Positions 8,093-18,033 are shown, counted from the stretch's first letter. The stretch is 43,897 nucleotides of DNA from Dermatophilaceae bacterium (GCA_014377705.1 JACMPC010000036.1:1-43897); one strand, 5' to 3'. Notes: a model not told the origin generated them from the sequence alone. Numbers and translations: made by a program.

Positions 8093-9586
8093 ATGCCTTC
8101 GACTGCCCCCACCAAGAAGATCGCCGGTCTGCACGGCGCGATCGACTCCTTCTTCCAGATCACCCCACGAGGTTCAACGGTCGCCCGGGAGATACGCGGT
8201 GGGCTGGTCACCTTCTTCACGATGGCCTACATCGTCGTCCTCAACCCGTTGATCATTGGCACCCAGGCCGACTCGACTGGCGTCTTCCTCGGTGGTGGAA
8301 AAACCCCGAACCTCGCGATGGTGGCCGCGACGACGGCTCTGGTGGCGGGGGTGATGACCCTTCTCATGGGCATCGTGGCCAACTTCCCGCTCGCGCTCGC
8401 GACAGGGCTGGGCCTGAACGCCTTCGTCACCTTTGGCATTGCCAAGCTGCCGGGGATGACCTGGCCGGACGCCATGGGCCTGGTGGTTCTCGAAGGCCTC
8501 ATCATCACAGTCCTGGTGCTGACCGGCTTCCGCAAGGCCGTCTTCCACGCAGTGCCGCCGGCGCTCAAGACCGCCATCAGCGTGGGCATCGGCCTCTTCA
8601 TCACGATCATCGGCCTGGTCGACTCCGGCATCGTCCGTAAGCCGGCGGCCGGTCCGGTGCCGGTCGAGCTGGGAGTCGGTGGCTTCCTGGCCGGCTGGCC
8701 GACGCTGGTCTTCGTCGTCGGACTGCTGTCGATCATCGTCATGCTGGTCAAGAAGGTCAAAGGTGCCATCCTCATCGGCATCGTTGGCACGACGGTGCTT
8801 GCCATCCTGCTGGAGGCGATGGTCGGCATCGGCGGCCAGACCAACCCGGCAGGCAAGCTCGTCAACCCGACCGGCTGGGGACTGAACATCCCCAGGTTCC
8901 CCTCGACGATGGTCGACATCCCCGACTTCGGTCTGCTCGGCCAGTTCTCCCTGCTCGGTTCCATCAGCAAGATCGGCGCTGTGTCGGTGGTCCTGCTCGT
9001 CTTCACCCTGTTGCTCGCCGACTTCTTCGACACGATGGGCACGATGGTCGCGATCGGCGCCGAGGCCGGCCTGCTCGACAAGGAAGGCACCCCGCCCAAC
9101 GCCCAGAAGATCCTGATCGTGGACTCGCTGGCCGCCGCTGCCGGAGGCGCGGGCAGCGTCAGCAGCAACACGGCATACATCGAGTCGGCCTCCGGAGTTG
9201 GCGAGGGCGCGCGGACCGGTCTTGCCTCGGTCGTGACCGGCCTGCTGTTCCTCCTTGCCACGTTCCTGGCGCCGCTGGTCTCGGTGGTCCCCTACGAGGC
9301 TGCGACCCCGGCCCTGGTGGTGGTGGGCTTCCTGATGATGCAGCAGGTCAGGGGCATCGAGTGGGAAGACCTCGAGATTGCGATCCCGGCCTTCCTGACG
9401 ATCGTCCTGATGCCGTTCACCTACTCGATCACGGCCGGGATCGGCGCGGGCTTCGTGGTGTTCGTCCTGCTCAAGATCGCGCTCGGCAAGGCCTCGGCGG
9501 TTCATCCGCTGATGTGGGGCATCTCCGGCGTGTTCGTTCTCTACTTCGCGCTCGACCCGATCAGGACGACGCTCGGCGTCGGCTGA
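8093..9586 (+). CDS. NCS2-family (AzgA-like) purine permease
   Basis: A 497-residue integral membrane protein of the nucleobase:cation symporter-2 family, AzgA-like branch, which imports hypoxanthine, guanine or adenine with protons. It shows the family N-terminus (EIRGGLVTFFTMAYIVVLNP), the motif GLGLNAFVTFGIAK in helix 3, and ADFFDTMGTMVAIG in helix 8. The signature SVSSNTAYIESASGVGEGAR lies in the helix 10 region, followed by PYEAATPALVVVGFLMM. About 13-14 hydrophobic stretches are visible, as expected. The ATG at 8093 marks the start of similarity; there is no clear ribosome-binding site. The gene ends shortly before a strong hairpin at 9616-9640. The exact purine specificity cannot be read from sequence. 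Confidence 0.92.
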   Translation: MPSTAPTKKIAGLHGAIDSFFQITPRGSTVAREIRGGLVTFFTMAYIVVLNPLIIGTQADSTGVFLGGGKTPNLAMVAATTALVAGVMTLLMGIVANFPLALATGLGLNAFVTFGIAKLPGMTWPDAMGLVVLEGLIITVLVLTGFRKAVFHAVPPALKTAISVGIGLFITIIGLVDSGIVRKPAAGPVPVELGVGGFLAGWPTLVFVVGLLSIIVMLVKKVKGAILIGIVGTTVLAILLEAMVGIGGQTNPAGKLVNPTGWGLNIPRFPSTMVDIPDFGLLGQFSLLGSISKIGAVSVVLLVFTLLLADFFDTMGTMVAIGAEAGLLDKEGTPPNAQKILIVDSLAAAAGGAGSVSSNTAYIESASGVGEGARTGLASVVTGLLFLLATFLAPLVSVVPYEAATPALVVVGFLMMQQVRGIEWEDLEIAIPAFLTIVLMPFTYSITAGIGAGFVVFVLLKIALGKASAVHPLMWGISGVFVLYFALDPIRTTLGVG

Positions 9587-9615
9587 CGACCCACTCGATC
9601 TGGACCGTCGCGATA

Positions 9616-9640
9616 GGCGGCTGGGATCTTCCCGGCCGCC
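9616..9640 (+). terminator. Hairpin terminator after the purine permease
   Basis: An inverted repeat of about 11 base pairs (GGCGGCTGGGA with TCCCGGCCGCC, one G-T pair) around a 3-base loop, 30 bases after the permease stop. It is followed by TGCCGCGTTT, so there is only a short T run. It probably ends permease transcription before the marR operon. Confidence 0.6.
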
Positions 9641-9675
9641 TGCCGCGTTTCCGGGGCTGACCCAGCTCGAGGAAT

Positions 9676-9703
9676 AGTTAGCATAGTTAATGAGTTAGGC
9701 TAA
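9676..9703. promoter_or_regulatory. Probable operator/promoter of the marR-MFS operon
   Basis: An A/T-rich island in high-GC DNA just before marR. AGTTA occurs three times on one strand (9676, 9685, 9693) with 9- and 8-base spacing. An outer inverted pair TTAGC (9678-9682) and GCTAA (9699-9703) frames the block. The element TTAGGCTAA also resembles the core of iron-repressor boxes of the DtxR family, so regulation by either MarR itself or the DtxR protein is possible. MarR autoregulation is the more usual arrangement for a marR-transporter pair. Confidence 0.45.
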
Positions 9704-9722
9704 GTAGGCAGGAAGGAACTCA

Positions 9723-10217
9723 TTGCCACCACGAATTCGAACAGCCCCCGCAGTCCCAGCTCCCACCCCAACAACAGCACGGACGCCCCACCACGGGCAC
9801 TCTCCGTCGCTCGCACTCCTTGCCAATGATCTGCGGCTGGCGTGCATGCGAATCAGCCGGAGGGTTCGATTCGAGAGCACCCAGCTGGTGGCGCCGCACC
9901 AGCTCAGCGTCATGGCGCGACTCGAGGACAGGGCCCTGACCCCGCGCGAGCTCGCCGGGATCGAGTGCGTCAGCCCACCGAGCATGACCCGTACCGTCTC
10001 GGGGCTGGTCGAGCGCGGGCTCGTCGCCCGGCAGGATGACCCGCTGGATGGTCGCCAGGTCTTCCTGTCCCTGACGGCGTTTGGACTCCTGACGCTCAAG
10101 GAGACTCGTCGCAAGCGCGACGCCTGGATGGCGAGCAGGCTCAGGGGAATCAGTGCCGAGGAGCGCGAGGTGCTGGTCCGAGCGACCGAGATCCTCACCC
10201 GGCTGGCCAGCGAATGA
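9723..10217 (+). CDS. MarR-family transcriptional regulator
   Basis: A 164-residue regulator. Residues ~30-60 are the N-terminal dimerisation helix (LANDLRLACMRISRRVRF). The winged helix-turn-helix covers about 62-125 (PHQLSVMARLEDRALTPREL, then CVSPPSMTRTVSGLVERGLV), with the wing at DDPLDGRQVFLSLT, where the DxRxxxxxLT pattern is conserved. The start is TTG at 9723 after GGAAGGAA with a 4-base gap; the first 25 residues are Pro/Thr-rich and could be trimmed if a later start is used. The stop overlaps the start of the MFS gene by 4 bases. It probably represses this operon until the exported compound binds. Confidence 0.88.
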   Translation: MPPRIRTAPAVPAPTPTTARTPHHGHSPSLALLANDLRLACMRISRRVRFESTQLVAPHQLSVMARLEDRALTPRELAGIECVSPPSMTRTVSGLVERGLVARQDDPLDGRQVFLSLTAFGLLTLKETRRKRDAWMASRLRGISAEEREVLVRATEILTRLASE

Positions 10218-11500
10218 GCCCCACGTTCGCCTCGTTGTCGATCTACAACTACCGCGTCTTCGCCGTCGGCGCCCTCATCTCGAACACCGGGACCTGGATG
10301 GGCAGGGTCGCCCAGGACTGGCTGGTTCTGACCGAGCTGACCCCGCACTCCTCGGTTGCCCTCGGCATCGTGACCGGGTTGCAGTTCGCCCCCCTGGCCA
10401 TCTTCGCCCCCGTCTCGGGAATGATCGCCGACCGCTTCCCCAAGCGCCGTATCCTCTTTGCCACCCAGAGCGCGCTGGCGCTGACCTCACTGCTCACCGG
10501 CGTACTGGTGGTGACCGGCGCCGTCCAGCTGTGGCACATCTATCTGCTGGCCTTCGTCCAGGGTGTGGCGGCGGCGCTGGACAACCCTGCCCGCCAGACC
10601 TTCGTCTCGGAGATGGTGCCGCACGAGTCGCTCAGCAACGCCGTCGGTCTCAACAGCGCGTCCTTCAACGCCGCCCGTCTCATCGGTCCAGGGGTCGCGG
10701 GTCTGGTCATCGCGGGGTTCGGCACGGGTCCCGCCTTCTTCCTCAACACGCTCAGCTTCGTGGCGGTGCTGTTTGCGTTGTCCAGGATGCGGCCGGCCGA
10801 GCTGAACATCACCCCACGCCACAGGGGGAAGGGACAGATCCGGGAGGGGCTTCGCTATGTCCGCGGTCGTCCGGACATCATCCTGATCATGGCGCTCGTG
10901 TTCGTCCTGGGCACCTTCGGGATGAACTTCCAGATGACGACCGCGCTGATGGCCACCGCGGTGTTCCACAAGGGTCCGGGCGCGTATGGGTTGCTGGGGT
11001 CCATCATGGCCGTGGGCTCGTTGTCCGCGGCGCTGCTCTCGGCGCGCCGGCCCAACCCCCGCCTCCGTATCCTGCTGGTCGCGTTCGCCGCCTTCGCCGT
11101 GGCCTCGGCAGCGGCGGCGCTGGCCCCTTCGTACATCTGGTTCGCGGTGCTGCTCATCCCGGTCGGGCTCACCGCCCTCACGGTCCTGACCACGGCGAAC
11201 TCCATGGTTCAGCTCAGTGTCGACCCGGCAATGCGCGGCCGGGTGATGGCGCTCTACATGGCGGTGTTCATGGGCGGCACCCCGCTGGGATCACCACTGA
11301 TCGGATGGATCGGCCTGGCCTGGGGTCCTCGCTGGACCATCCTGGTGGGCAGCGTGGCCACCGGCCTGGCTGTGCTTGCTGCCATGCTGTATCTCATGCG
11401 TAGTGGGAAGATGCACGTGAGGTACCACCCCCGTCAGTGGCCCCGGCTGAGCGTTGTCCGCGGAGAGATCAGCGAGCCGGTGCCGGAGGTGGCGAACTGA
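10214..11500 (+). CDS. MFS exporter, EntS/MFS_3-like
   Basis: A 428-residue transporter with about 12 hydrophobic segments. The loop motif MIADRFPKRRIL after helix 2 is the MFS D-R-x-x-x-R/K-R signature. The start LSIYNYRVFAVGALISNTGT resembles the enterobactin-exporter (EntS) branch, known for exporting siderophores and drugs. The ATG overlaps the marR stop (ATGA), so translation is coupled. The stop TGA overlaps by one base the ATG of a 29-codon ORF. The partner MarR suggests inducible export of a toxic or self-made compound; the substrate is not readable from sequence. Confidence 0.88.
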   Translation: MSPTFASLSIYNYRVFAVGALISNTGTWMGRVAQDWLVLTELTPHSSVALGIVTGLQFAPLAIFAPVSGMIADRFPKRRILFATQSALALTSLLTGVLVVTGAVQLWHIYLLAFVQGVAAALDNPARQTFVSEMVPHESLSNAVGLNSASFNAARLIGPGVAGLVIAGFGTGPAFFLNTLSFVAVLFALSRMRPAELNITPRHRGKGQIREGLRYVRGRPDIILIMALVFVLGTFGMNFQMTTALMATAVFHKGPGAYGLLGSIMAVGSLSAALLSARRPNPRLRILLVAFAAFAVASAAAALAPSYIWFAVLLIPVGLTALTVLTTANSMVQLSVDPAMRGRVMALYMAVFMGGTPLGSPLIGWIGLAWGPRWTILVGSVATGLAVLAAMLYLMRSGKMHVRYHPRQWPRLSVVRGEISEPVPEVAN

Positions 11501-11589
11501 TGACCCCCAGGTTCCGCCGCGCCGTCGTGCTCATCGCCCTGGTGGGAATGCTGGTGATGGTCCTGGGCGGACAGCTGGTCCGCCTGTGA
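11500..11589 (+). CDS. 29-residue membrane micropeptide coupled to the MFS gene
   Basis: A very short ORF whose ATG shares one base with the MFS stop (TGATG). It begins MTPRFRRAVVLIALVGMLVM and continues to a Val/Leu-rich end with a terminal Arg-Leu before TGA. It has a basic N-terminus and one hydrophobic helix of about 20 residues, so an inner-membrane peptide with its N-terminus in the cytoplasm is likely. The TGATG overlap makes termination-reinitiation plausible. Small single-helix peptides are known partners of transporters (AcrZ with AcrB, for example), but any link here is inference. It could also be a chance ORF; the amphipathic design and precise overlap argue against that. Confidence 0.55.
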   Translation: MTPRFRRAVVLIALVGMLVMVLGGQLVRL

Positions 11590-11607
11590 CCGATCGGCGC
11601 CCTGGCG

Positions 11608-12936
11608 TCAGGGAGTGGATCCAGGGGCCGTGACCCAGGTGGCCGCTGCCAGCGCCGGGCAGGCAGTCGCGGTGGCAGTGGCAGTCGGATCAGGGCCCGA
11701 TGCGCAGGGCGCCGGTGCGCAGGGCGTTGGTAATGCCGTGCTCGTTGCGCTCGTCGGTCTTGGCTCGGCCGTGGCGGGATCCGTGGTCGTGGGCGCCGGC
11801 GCACAGGTCACTGTCGTGGTGGACGCAGCCGTCGTGGTCGTGGTCGTGGGGACAGCCGTGGTGGGGACAGCAGTGGTGGGTGCGGCCTTAGTGGGGACAG
11901 CAGTGGTGGGTGCGGCCTTGGTGGGGACAGCAGTGGTGGGTGCGGCCTTGGTGGGGACAGCAGTGGTGGGTGCGGCCCCGACGGGTGCTCCGGAGACCGC
12001 GTGCACGGCCCGTGACGACACCGCGCGTGAGGTCGATCGGGCCACCTTGGCAGGGGCCAGGTCCGAGGCAGGCAGGGCACGGACCCCCTGGCGGTAGGCG
12101 GTGGCGATGTTCGTCACCATCTGGACGTAGGAGTCGGAGGCGTTGTAGCGCCAGATCGCTGCGCGCAGGGCATCCGGGCGGGTGAGGTCGCCGGGGCCGG
12201 AGCACAGGTAGACGGCGCTGGCGGTCGAGGCGTCCGCGATGTCCTGGGGGTTCTTGACCCCGTCGCCATCGGCGTCGATTCCTGAGACGCGCCAGGTGCC
12301 CGGGATGAACTGCATGGGACCGACCGCGCGGTCGTAGACGGTGTCGCGATCCAGCAGTCCACCGTCACTGTCGGTGATCCGGGCGGTCCCGTTGGACCCG
12401 TCCAGCGGGATGCCGATGATCCCCGGCTGGGCAACTCCTGCCGAGTCCAGCTGGTTTCCGCCGAAGCGGGCATGGTTGCTCTCGACTCGCCCGATGGCAG
12501 CCAGCAGTGCCCAGTCGAGATGACAGGTGGGGTCGGCAGAGTCGGTGAGGGTGGCGGCCTGTCGGTAGCCCTCGAGGGCCCGGACGGGGATCCCCGCGCT
12601 GTCCAGGGTGACCAGGGATGAGCTGCCGGGGACGGTGCCCGCAGGCAGCAGTTGTGCGAGCTTCTTGGCGGTCAGGCTCTCGGCCTCAGGTGCCTGGGGT
12701 CCGACCAGGCGTGAGGCATCGGCCACGGCGCCGGTTGCCGGGGGCCAGGTCAGTGCCACGTCCGGCACCACGATCGCGGGCGAGTCGCTTGCCACGGCGC
12801 CACCGCGAATGCTCTCGATGGGTGCGGCCGATGCGGAGAACACGATGCCACCGCTGATCAGCGCGACTGCAGGCAGCGCAGCGCAGATCTTGCGCAGAGG
12901 CACCCGAATCGTGTGCAGTCGCCCGTTGTTCGACAT
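11608..12936 (-). CDS. Secreted lytic transglycosylase with Thr/Ala/Pro repeat tail
   Basis: A 442-residue exported peptidoglycan-degrading enzyme. Residues 1-38 form a signal peptide (basic start, hydrophobic core, ASA-A cleavage). The SLT_2-like catalytic domain covers about 135-285, with the catalytic Glu152 in IGRVESNHARFGG and the motif VGPMQFIPGTW at ~206-215, followed by DADGDGVKNPQDIADA. Such enzymes cleave between N-acetylmuramic acid and N-acetylglucosamine, leaving 1,6-anhydro ends. The last ~150 residues are low-complexity Thr/Ala/Pro, including a 10-residue repeat encoded by 30-base tandem units, probably a flexible wall-spanning tail. The ATG follows AGGAGGGTC immediately. It converges on the MFS operon. 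Confidence 0.85.
   Translation of the reverse strand: MSNNGRLHTIRVPLRKICAALPAVALISGGIVFSASAAPIESIRGGAVASDSPAIVVPDVALTWPPATGAVADASRLVGPQAPEAESLTAKKLAQLLPAGTVPGSSSLVTLDSAGIPVRALEGYRQAATLTDSADPTCHLDWALLAAIGRVESNHARFGGNQLDSAGVAQPGIIGIPLDGSNGTARITDSDGGLLDRDTVYDRAVGPMQFIPGTWRVSGIDADGDGVKNPQDIADASTASAVYLCSGPGDLTRPDALRAAIWRYNASDSYVQMVTNIATAYRQGVRALPASDLAPAKVARSTSRAVSSRAVHAVSGAPVGAAPTTAVPTKAAPTTAVPTKAAPTTAVPTKAAPTTAVPTTAVPTTTTTTAASTTTVTCAPAPTTTDPATAEPRPTSATSTALPTPCAPAPCASGPDPTATATATACPALAAATWVTAPGSTP
11861..11980. repeat. Four 30-base tandem repeats in the transglycosylase gene
   Basis: Four head-to-tail units of 30 bases, each starting GTGGGGACAGCAGTGGTGGG and followed by TGCGGCCTTA or TGCGGCCTTG; the last unit ends differently (CCCCG). 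Read on the gene strand they encode TKAAPTTAVP repeats. Near identity between units implies recent slippage, so copy number probably varies between strains and changes the length of the protein's tail without breaking its frame. Confidence 0.9.
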
Positions 12937-13140
12937 GACCCTCCTATGCCGAACCTGTGGGTTCGACCGCGATACAGCGATGTGCTCGATCCAGGCCTTG
13001 GTACGTCAACCAGTGTTCATGGCTGACCCTATGGGGACCCTGTGGCGGAGGTAATCCGTCCTTCGGCACATATTGGGTACCCGGCTGCACCTGAAGGTAA
13101 CAGGTGAGCGGCGTTTCTGAGATCCGGGAGGATACGGCCT

Positions 13141-14176
13141 GTGACGTGCTTCACTTTTGTTGTGGACCTGAGCGCAGATCGACCTAGCGGCGGCTCTACG
13201 AGAGCCATTCAGGTGACTGCGGTCGCGCTGGCAGGTGCGCTCGTGGCGGGGGCTCTGGGTGGGTGCAGTGCTCACAAGCCAGCGGTGTCCAGCTCGCGGG
13301 CGCCGACCTCGAGAGCGGTGGCTGTCAACCCCCTGACCGGGATCCGGCCTGCGCCCAGCGGTCCTGTGGTGGCGGTCAAGCTGGACGACACCGCGGCTGG
13401 TCGTCCATCGCTGGGTGTGGACAAGGCCGACGTCATCTACATCGAGGAGGTCGAGGGCGGTCTGTCCCGGATGGTCGCCGTCTTCGCCAGCAGCAAGCCC
13501 AGGGCCCGGGCGGTCCGCAGCATTCGTTCCAGCGACCCGGAGCTCCTGGGCCAGTACGGCAAGATCATCGTGGTCGCCAGCGGGGGCGGGCGACAGGCGC
13601 TGAAGGTCCTGGACGCGTCGAGGCTGCACAGCGTGGTCAACGACCGCGGGCAGGTGGGCTTCACCCGGGACCCCTCACGGCCGGCGCCGTACAACCTGTT
13701 CTCGAACCTGGCCAAGGTGAGCGCCGCGGTCAAGGCGGACGGCGTGCGCAACGTCGGGTTCACCTGGGCGGCCCGCGACCCGCGGCTCGCCGCCGCCAGC
13801 CCTGCGAGGGCCGTGAGCACTCAGGTGGGATTCACCCGGGTGAGCTTTGTCTGGGACCCGGCCCTGGCCCGTTACGTTCGCACCGTCGATGGTCGGGCGA
13901 TCGTGACGGCCAATGGCGCTCCGGTCGCCAAGCCGAACGTGATCGTGCAGTACTGCCAGATCAAGGCGGACCTCAACGACCACGATGTCAACGGGAACCC
14001 CACGATGTTCACCAAGACCATCGGCTCGGGCCGGGTGGTGCTGTTCCGGGGCGGCAAGCGGATCGCCGGCACCTGGTCCCGGCCCAGCCTGGAGGCTGCC
14101 ACGACCTTCAAGGACGCCGCCGGCAAGCCTCTGCTGCTCGCCCCTGGCGGGACGTTCGTGGCTCTGGTCCGCCCTG

Positions 14177-14190
<14 letters not shown>
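13141..14190 (+). CDS. DUF3048 (YerB-like) lipoprotein
   Basis: A 349-residue predicted lipoprotein. The signal segment ~20-42 ends in VAGALGGC, giving a lipobox with Cys42 as the likely lipidated residue. The mature part matches the DUF3048/YerB family: NPLTGIRPAPSGPVVAVKLD at the start, then GVDKADVIYIEEVEGGLSRM and AVRSIRSSDPELLGQYG. In the second half are PNVIVQYCQIKADLND and VVLFRGGKRIAGTWSRP. The function of the family is unknown; it sits on the outer face of the membrane. The GTG start at 13141 follows GGGAGGA with a 9-base gap. Its stop lies inside a hairpin shared with convergent serC. Confidence 0.85.
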
Positions 14191-15347
<1,157 letters not shown>

Positions 15348-15401
15348 CTAGGGTTTGGAGAGGCTGACTGGTCATCGATCGCGGTCAGGATTGATGACCG
15401 G

Positions 15402-16523
15402 TCAGAGAGTGCGACCCGACGAGATGGCGTCGTCCCAGCCCATCACATCCTCCGGTCCGCGGGTGGGCGCGCCCACATAGCGGGAAGAGGGGCGGATGAG
15501 GCGACCGGTGGCCTTCTGCTCAAGGATGTGGGCAGACCAGCCGGCCGTGCGCGCGCAGGTGAACATGGGTGTGAACATCGCTGCCGGCACTTGGGCGAAG
15601 TCGAGCAGGACAGCCGCCCAGAACTCCACGTTGGTGGCCAGGACCCGGTCAGGGCGTCGGGACTGCAGCTCTTCGAGGGCGGCCTTCTCCAGCGCGGCCG
15701 CGACCGCGAAGCGCGGTGCGTCCAGGCGCTCACAGGTGGCCCGCAGCACGCGAGCGCGAGGGTCCTCCGCGCGATACACGCGGTGGCCGAAACCCATCAG
15801 GCGCTCGCCCTTGTCCAGCACATCCTTGACGTATGCCGTGGCGTCGCCGGTCCGCTCGACCCCCTCGATCATGTAGAGAACCCGCGAGGGCGCGCCTCCG
15901 TGCAGTGGCCCGCTGATGGCTCCGACGGCGCCGGACAGACAGGCTGCGACGTCGGCTCCGGTCGAGGCGATGACCCGCGCAGTGAAGGTCGAGGCGTTCA
16001 TGCCGTGCTCGGCGGCGGAGACCCAGTAGGCGTCGACTGCCTCGACGTGCCGGGGATCCGGCTCGCCGCGCCAGCGGATCATGAACCGCTCGACGATGGA
16101 GTGTGCCTTGTCGACCTCACGCTGGGGCACCATCGGGCGGTTCTGGCCGCGGGCGGACTGCGCGATGAACGACAGAGCCATCACCGACGCGCGCGCGAGA
16201 TCATCGCGAACCTGCTCCGCGTCGATGTCGAGCATCGGACGGAAGCCCCAGACCGGTGCGAGCTGGGCCAGGGCGCTCTGCACGTCCACCCGTACGTCAC
16301 CGGTGTGGACCGGCAGCGGGAAGGGCTCGGCGGGGGGCAGGCCGGGGTTGAACTCGTTGTCCACCAGCAGTCCCCAGACGTGACCGAAGGGCACCCGCCC
16401 GACGAGGCTGTTGATGTCGACGCCGCGGTATCGCAGCGCGCCGCCTTCCCTGTCGGGTTCGGCAATCGCCGACTCGAAGGCGATCACGCCCTCGAGCCCT
16501 GGCCTGAAAGTGCTGTCGCTCAT
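15402..16523 (-). CDS. citA: Citrate synthase 2
   Basis: A 373-residue citrate synthase, the same length as mycobacterial CitA. It condenses acetyl-CoA and oxaloacetate to citrate. Catalytic residues are visible: His208 in [12 protein letters not shown], His247 in [10 protein letters not shown], and Asp308 in [14 protein letters not shown], corresponding to His274, His320 and Asp375 of pig citrate synthase. The oxaloacetate-binding region [14 protein letters not shown] is at ~171-184, and [12 protein letters not shown] is near the C-terminus. The short N-terminus lacks the NADH-sensitive domain of Gram-negative type II enzymes. A methylcitrate role is possible because 2-methylcitrate synthases share this fold, but no prpB/prpD genes are nearby. 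Confidence 0.92.
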   Translation of the reverse strand: MSDSTFRPGLEGVIAFESAIAEPDREGGALRYRGVDINSLVGRVPFGHVWGLLVDNEFNPGLPPAEPFPLPVHTGDVRVDVQSALAQLAPVWGFRPMLDIDAEQVRDDLARASVMALSFIAQSARGQNRPMVPQREVDKAHSIVERFMIRWRGEPDPRHVEAVDAYWVSAAEHGMNASTFTARVIASTGADVAACLSGAVGAISGPLHGGAPSRVLYMIEGVERTGDATAYVKDVLDKGERLMGFGHRVYRAEDPRARVLRATCERLDAPRFAVAAALEKAALEELQSRRPDRVLATNVEFWAAVLLDFAQVPAAMFTPMFTCARTAGWSAHILEQKATGRLIRPSSRYVGAPTRGPEDVMGWDDAISSGRTL

Positions 16524-16618
16524 CTATGGACCCTCTCCCGTGCCGGCGTAGATCGCCGGGCCGCACGCCATTCTGCACGGTCCCCGGTGCTTCCTGGGCC
16601 TGATGTCCACGAAGTACG

Positions 16619-17269
16619 TCATGACCTGGGGTCCCGTTCGCCCTCGGGGGTGCTCCGGGGCTCGCGCCTGACAAAAAACGTCCTCAGCAGCAGGAGCACG
16701 ACGATGCTCCCGGCCAGGAGCCCCCACAGAGCGGAGGTGCCCCCTGTCGCGTCGGCGGGGGCGGAGGACGCGGGTGTCGCCGCTGCTGACGTTGTTGGTG
16801 CCGCGGATGGTGTGGTGATGGTCGGGGTGGCTGGCATCGCAGGGGTTGTGGCCGTGGCGCTGCCTCCCGGCGATGCCTTGGCGGCGGTGAAGGAGAACCT
16901 GCCGCTGACCGGGTGACCATCGGCGGAGGTTGCCCGCCACGTCACGGTGTACCCGCCCGCCGGGGATCCCGGCCGCAGCCGCTGGGTGATCGTGCTTCCG
17001 GACAGCGCGGCCTTGCCCGTCTGAACCGGTCCGGCGGGGCCGGTGACGATCACGGTGGTTCCCACTGCGAGGGCAGGCTGGCTCAAGGTCAGCGTGATCC
17101 CCCCCGGAGCGACCGCGGTGGTCGACCCGGCTTCCGGCGAGGTCCCGCGTAGGGAGTCGTGCGCCTCCGCCGTGCTTGCTGCCCCCATCAGGAGGGCGGT
17201 CACGGCCAGCGCGATGGCTAGCGCCCGGGGGCGCCGTCGGACTACCAGGTGGTGTCGGTGGTTTGTCAT
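16619..17269 (-). CDS. CopC-domain copper-binding membrane-anchored protein
   Basis: A 216-residue protein. A signal peptide ends at AEA before His37, so the mature chain begins with HDSL. This N-terminal His, together with Asp118 and His119 in TSADGHPVSGRFSFT, forms the CopC-type Cu(II) site. The beta-sandwich covers ~37-130 (LRGTSPEAGSTTAVAPGGIT). A Pro/Ala/Thr-rich linker follows at ~135-180, then one transmembrane helix (ALWGLLAGSIVVLLLLRTFF) and a basic-acidic tail. It should hold copper on the outer face of the membrane. There is no CopD here, unlike the common CopC-CopD fusion. The start has no strong ribosome-binding site. Confidence 0.88.
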   Translation of the reverse strand: MTNHRHHLVVRRRPRALAIALAVTALLMGAASTAEAHDSLRGTSPEAGSTTAVAPGGITLTLSQPALAVGTTVIVTGPAGPVQTGKAALSGSTITQRLRPGSPAGGYTVTWRATSADGHPVSGRFSFTAAKASPGGSATATTPAMPATPTITTPSAAPTTSAAATPASSAPADATGGTSALWGLLAGSIVVLLLLRTFFVRREPRSTPEGERDPRS

Positions 17270-17465
17270 CTGGCGTCAGTTCCCGGACAGCATCTGTGGC
17301 TACCGTTCGCGGCGACGCGCGCCTTGGGCAGGTCTGGCTGGACCGGGCGCAATCCGCGCAGGAACCCCCTGGTGGCCGTCATGGTGCGAAGCCTAGGTTG
17401 ATCGACACCCGATTGGGTGGTGAAAACATTCATGCTGCGGATCCGGGGGAGCTGCGCCTCGGTGG

Positions 17466-17843
17466 TTATCGTTTGCCGCGCAGTGCCTTCAACGGGTTCG
17501 TTTTCGGGCGCTGGTCGGTGGTGGGCCGGGTGCGCCTGGTCAGGTCGTAACCCTGGATCAGCAGTGCCAGTGGCGTCTCCACCGTGGGGTGACTGGCGAT
17601 CGGCTCGGCACCGTTGAAGACGACCCAGATCTGCTGGTCGTCCTTCCATACGGGCATGGTCGAGCCGTCCTGCAGGCCCTCAGCATGGGCGAGCGCCTGC
17701 TTGCGGGCGTTGAGCCTGCTCAGCTGGCGCTGGGCGAACTCCCTGGCCGGCTCCTTGCCGTGTTTGATCGCCTCGTAGGCCACCGGGCCGTACTTCACCC
17801 CGAGCTTGACGACCGTGGCCGCTGCCTTCGACTTGCCCGCCAT
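17466..17843 (-). CDS. Conserved small basic protein, function unknown
   Basis: A 125-residue basic protein with no recognisable catalytic motif. Residues ~10-60 are helical and charged (VKLGVKYGPVAYEAIKHGKE, then AREFAQRQLSRLNARKQALA). Residues ~62-100 have alternating hydrophobic residues and WKDDQQIWVVFNGAEPIASH, suggesting a small beta sheet. The tail is basic (RRTRP...KALRGKR). GGAGGT lies 5 bases before the ATG at 17843. Coding character and the strong ribosome-binding site support a real gene; it resembles uncharacterised actinobacterial proteins of the same length. It is divergent from the threonine-aldolase-like gene. Confidence 0.7.
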   Translation of the reverse strand: MAGKSKAAATVVKLGVKYGPVAYEAIKHGKEPAREFAQRQLSRLNARKQALAHAEGLQDGSTMPVWKDDQQIWVVFNGAEPIASHPTVETPLALLIQGYDLTRRTRPTTDQRPKTNPLKALRGKR

Positions 17844-17998
17844 AAAGACCTCCCGTTGCGCGTACGTCGCTCCAATCTAACCTCGTGCCATGACCGATGC
17901 GCTGAATCGGGAGAACATACGGTGGGGGGCCTGCACGAGTCGGCGCTGGCGGCCACCGCGTGGGAGCAGGCATGACTCTGGGTGGACGACGCGGCCCG

Positions 17999-18027
17999 TT
18001 GTCCTGTCAGGCGGCGGTGACTACAGT
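17999..18027 (+). promoter_or_regulatory. Promoter of the lyase gene, probably leaderless mRNA
   Basis: TTGTCC (17999-18004) and TACAGT (18022-18027) are spaced by 17 bases. The ATG at 18034 is only 6 bases after the -10 box, so the transcript should begin at or next to the A of ATG. The gene lacks a Shine-Dalgarno sequence, which fits leaderless translation, common in actinobacteria. Confidence 0.5.
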
Positions 18028-18033
18028 CGCGCC

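Noticed and set aside
8174-9505. Minus-strand ORF of 443 codons over the purine permease
   Set aside because: His/Asp/Gln-rich translation without structure; the antisense strand of a high-GC gene commonly stays open.
11851-11980. Tandem repeats considered as a CRISPR array
   Set aside because: Units are contiguous with no spacers and lie inside a coding frame.
17931-17984. Short ORF reading VGGLHESALAATAWEQA before the lyase gene
   Set aside because: Good codon character and a fair Shine-Dalgarno, but only 17 codons and nothing to compare it with; left out as unsupported.
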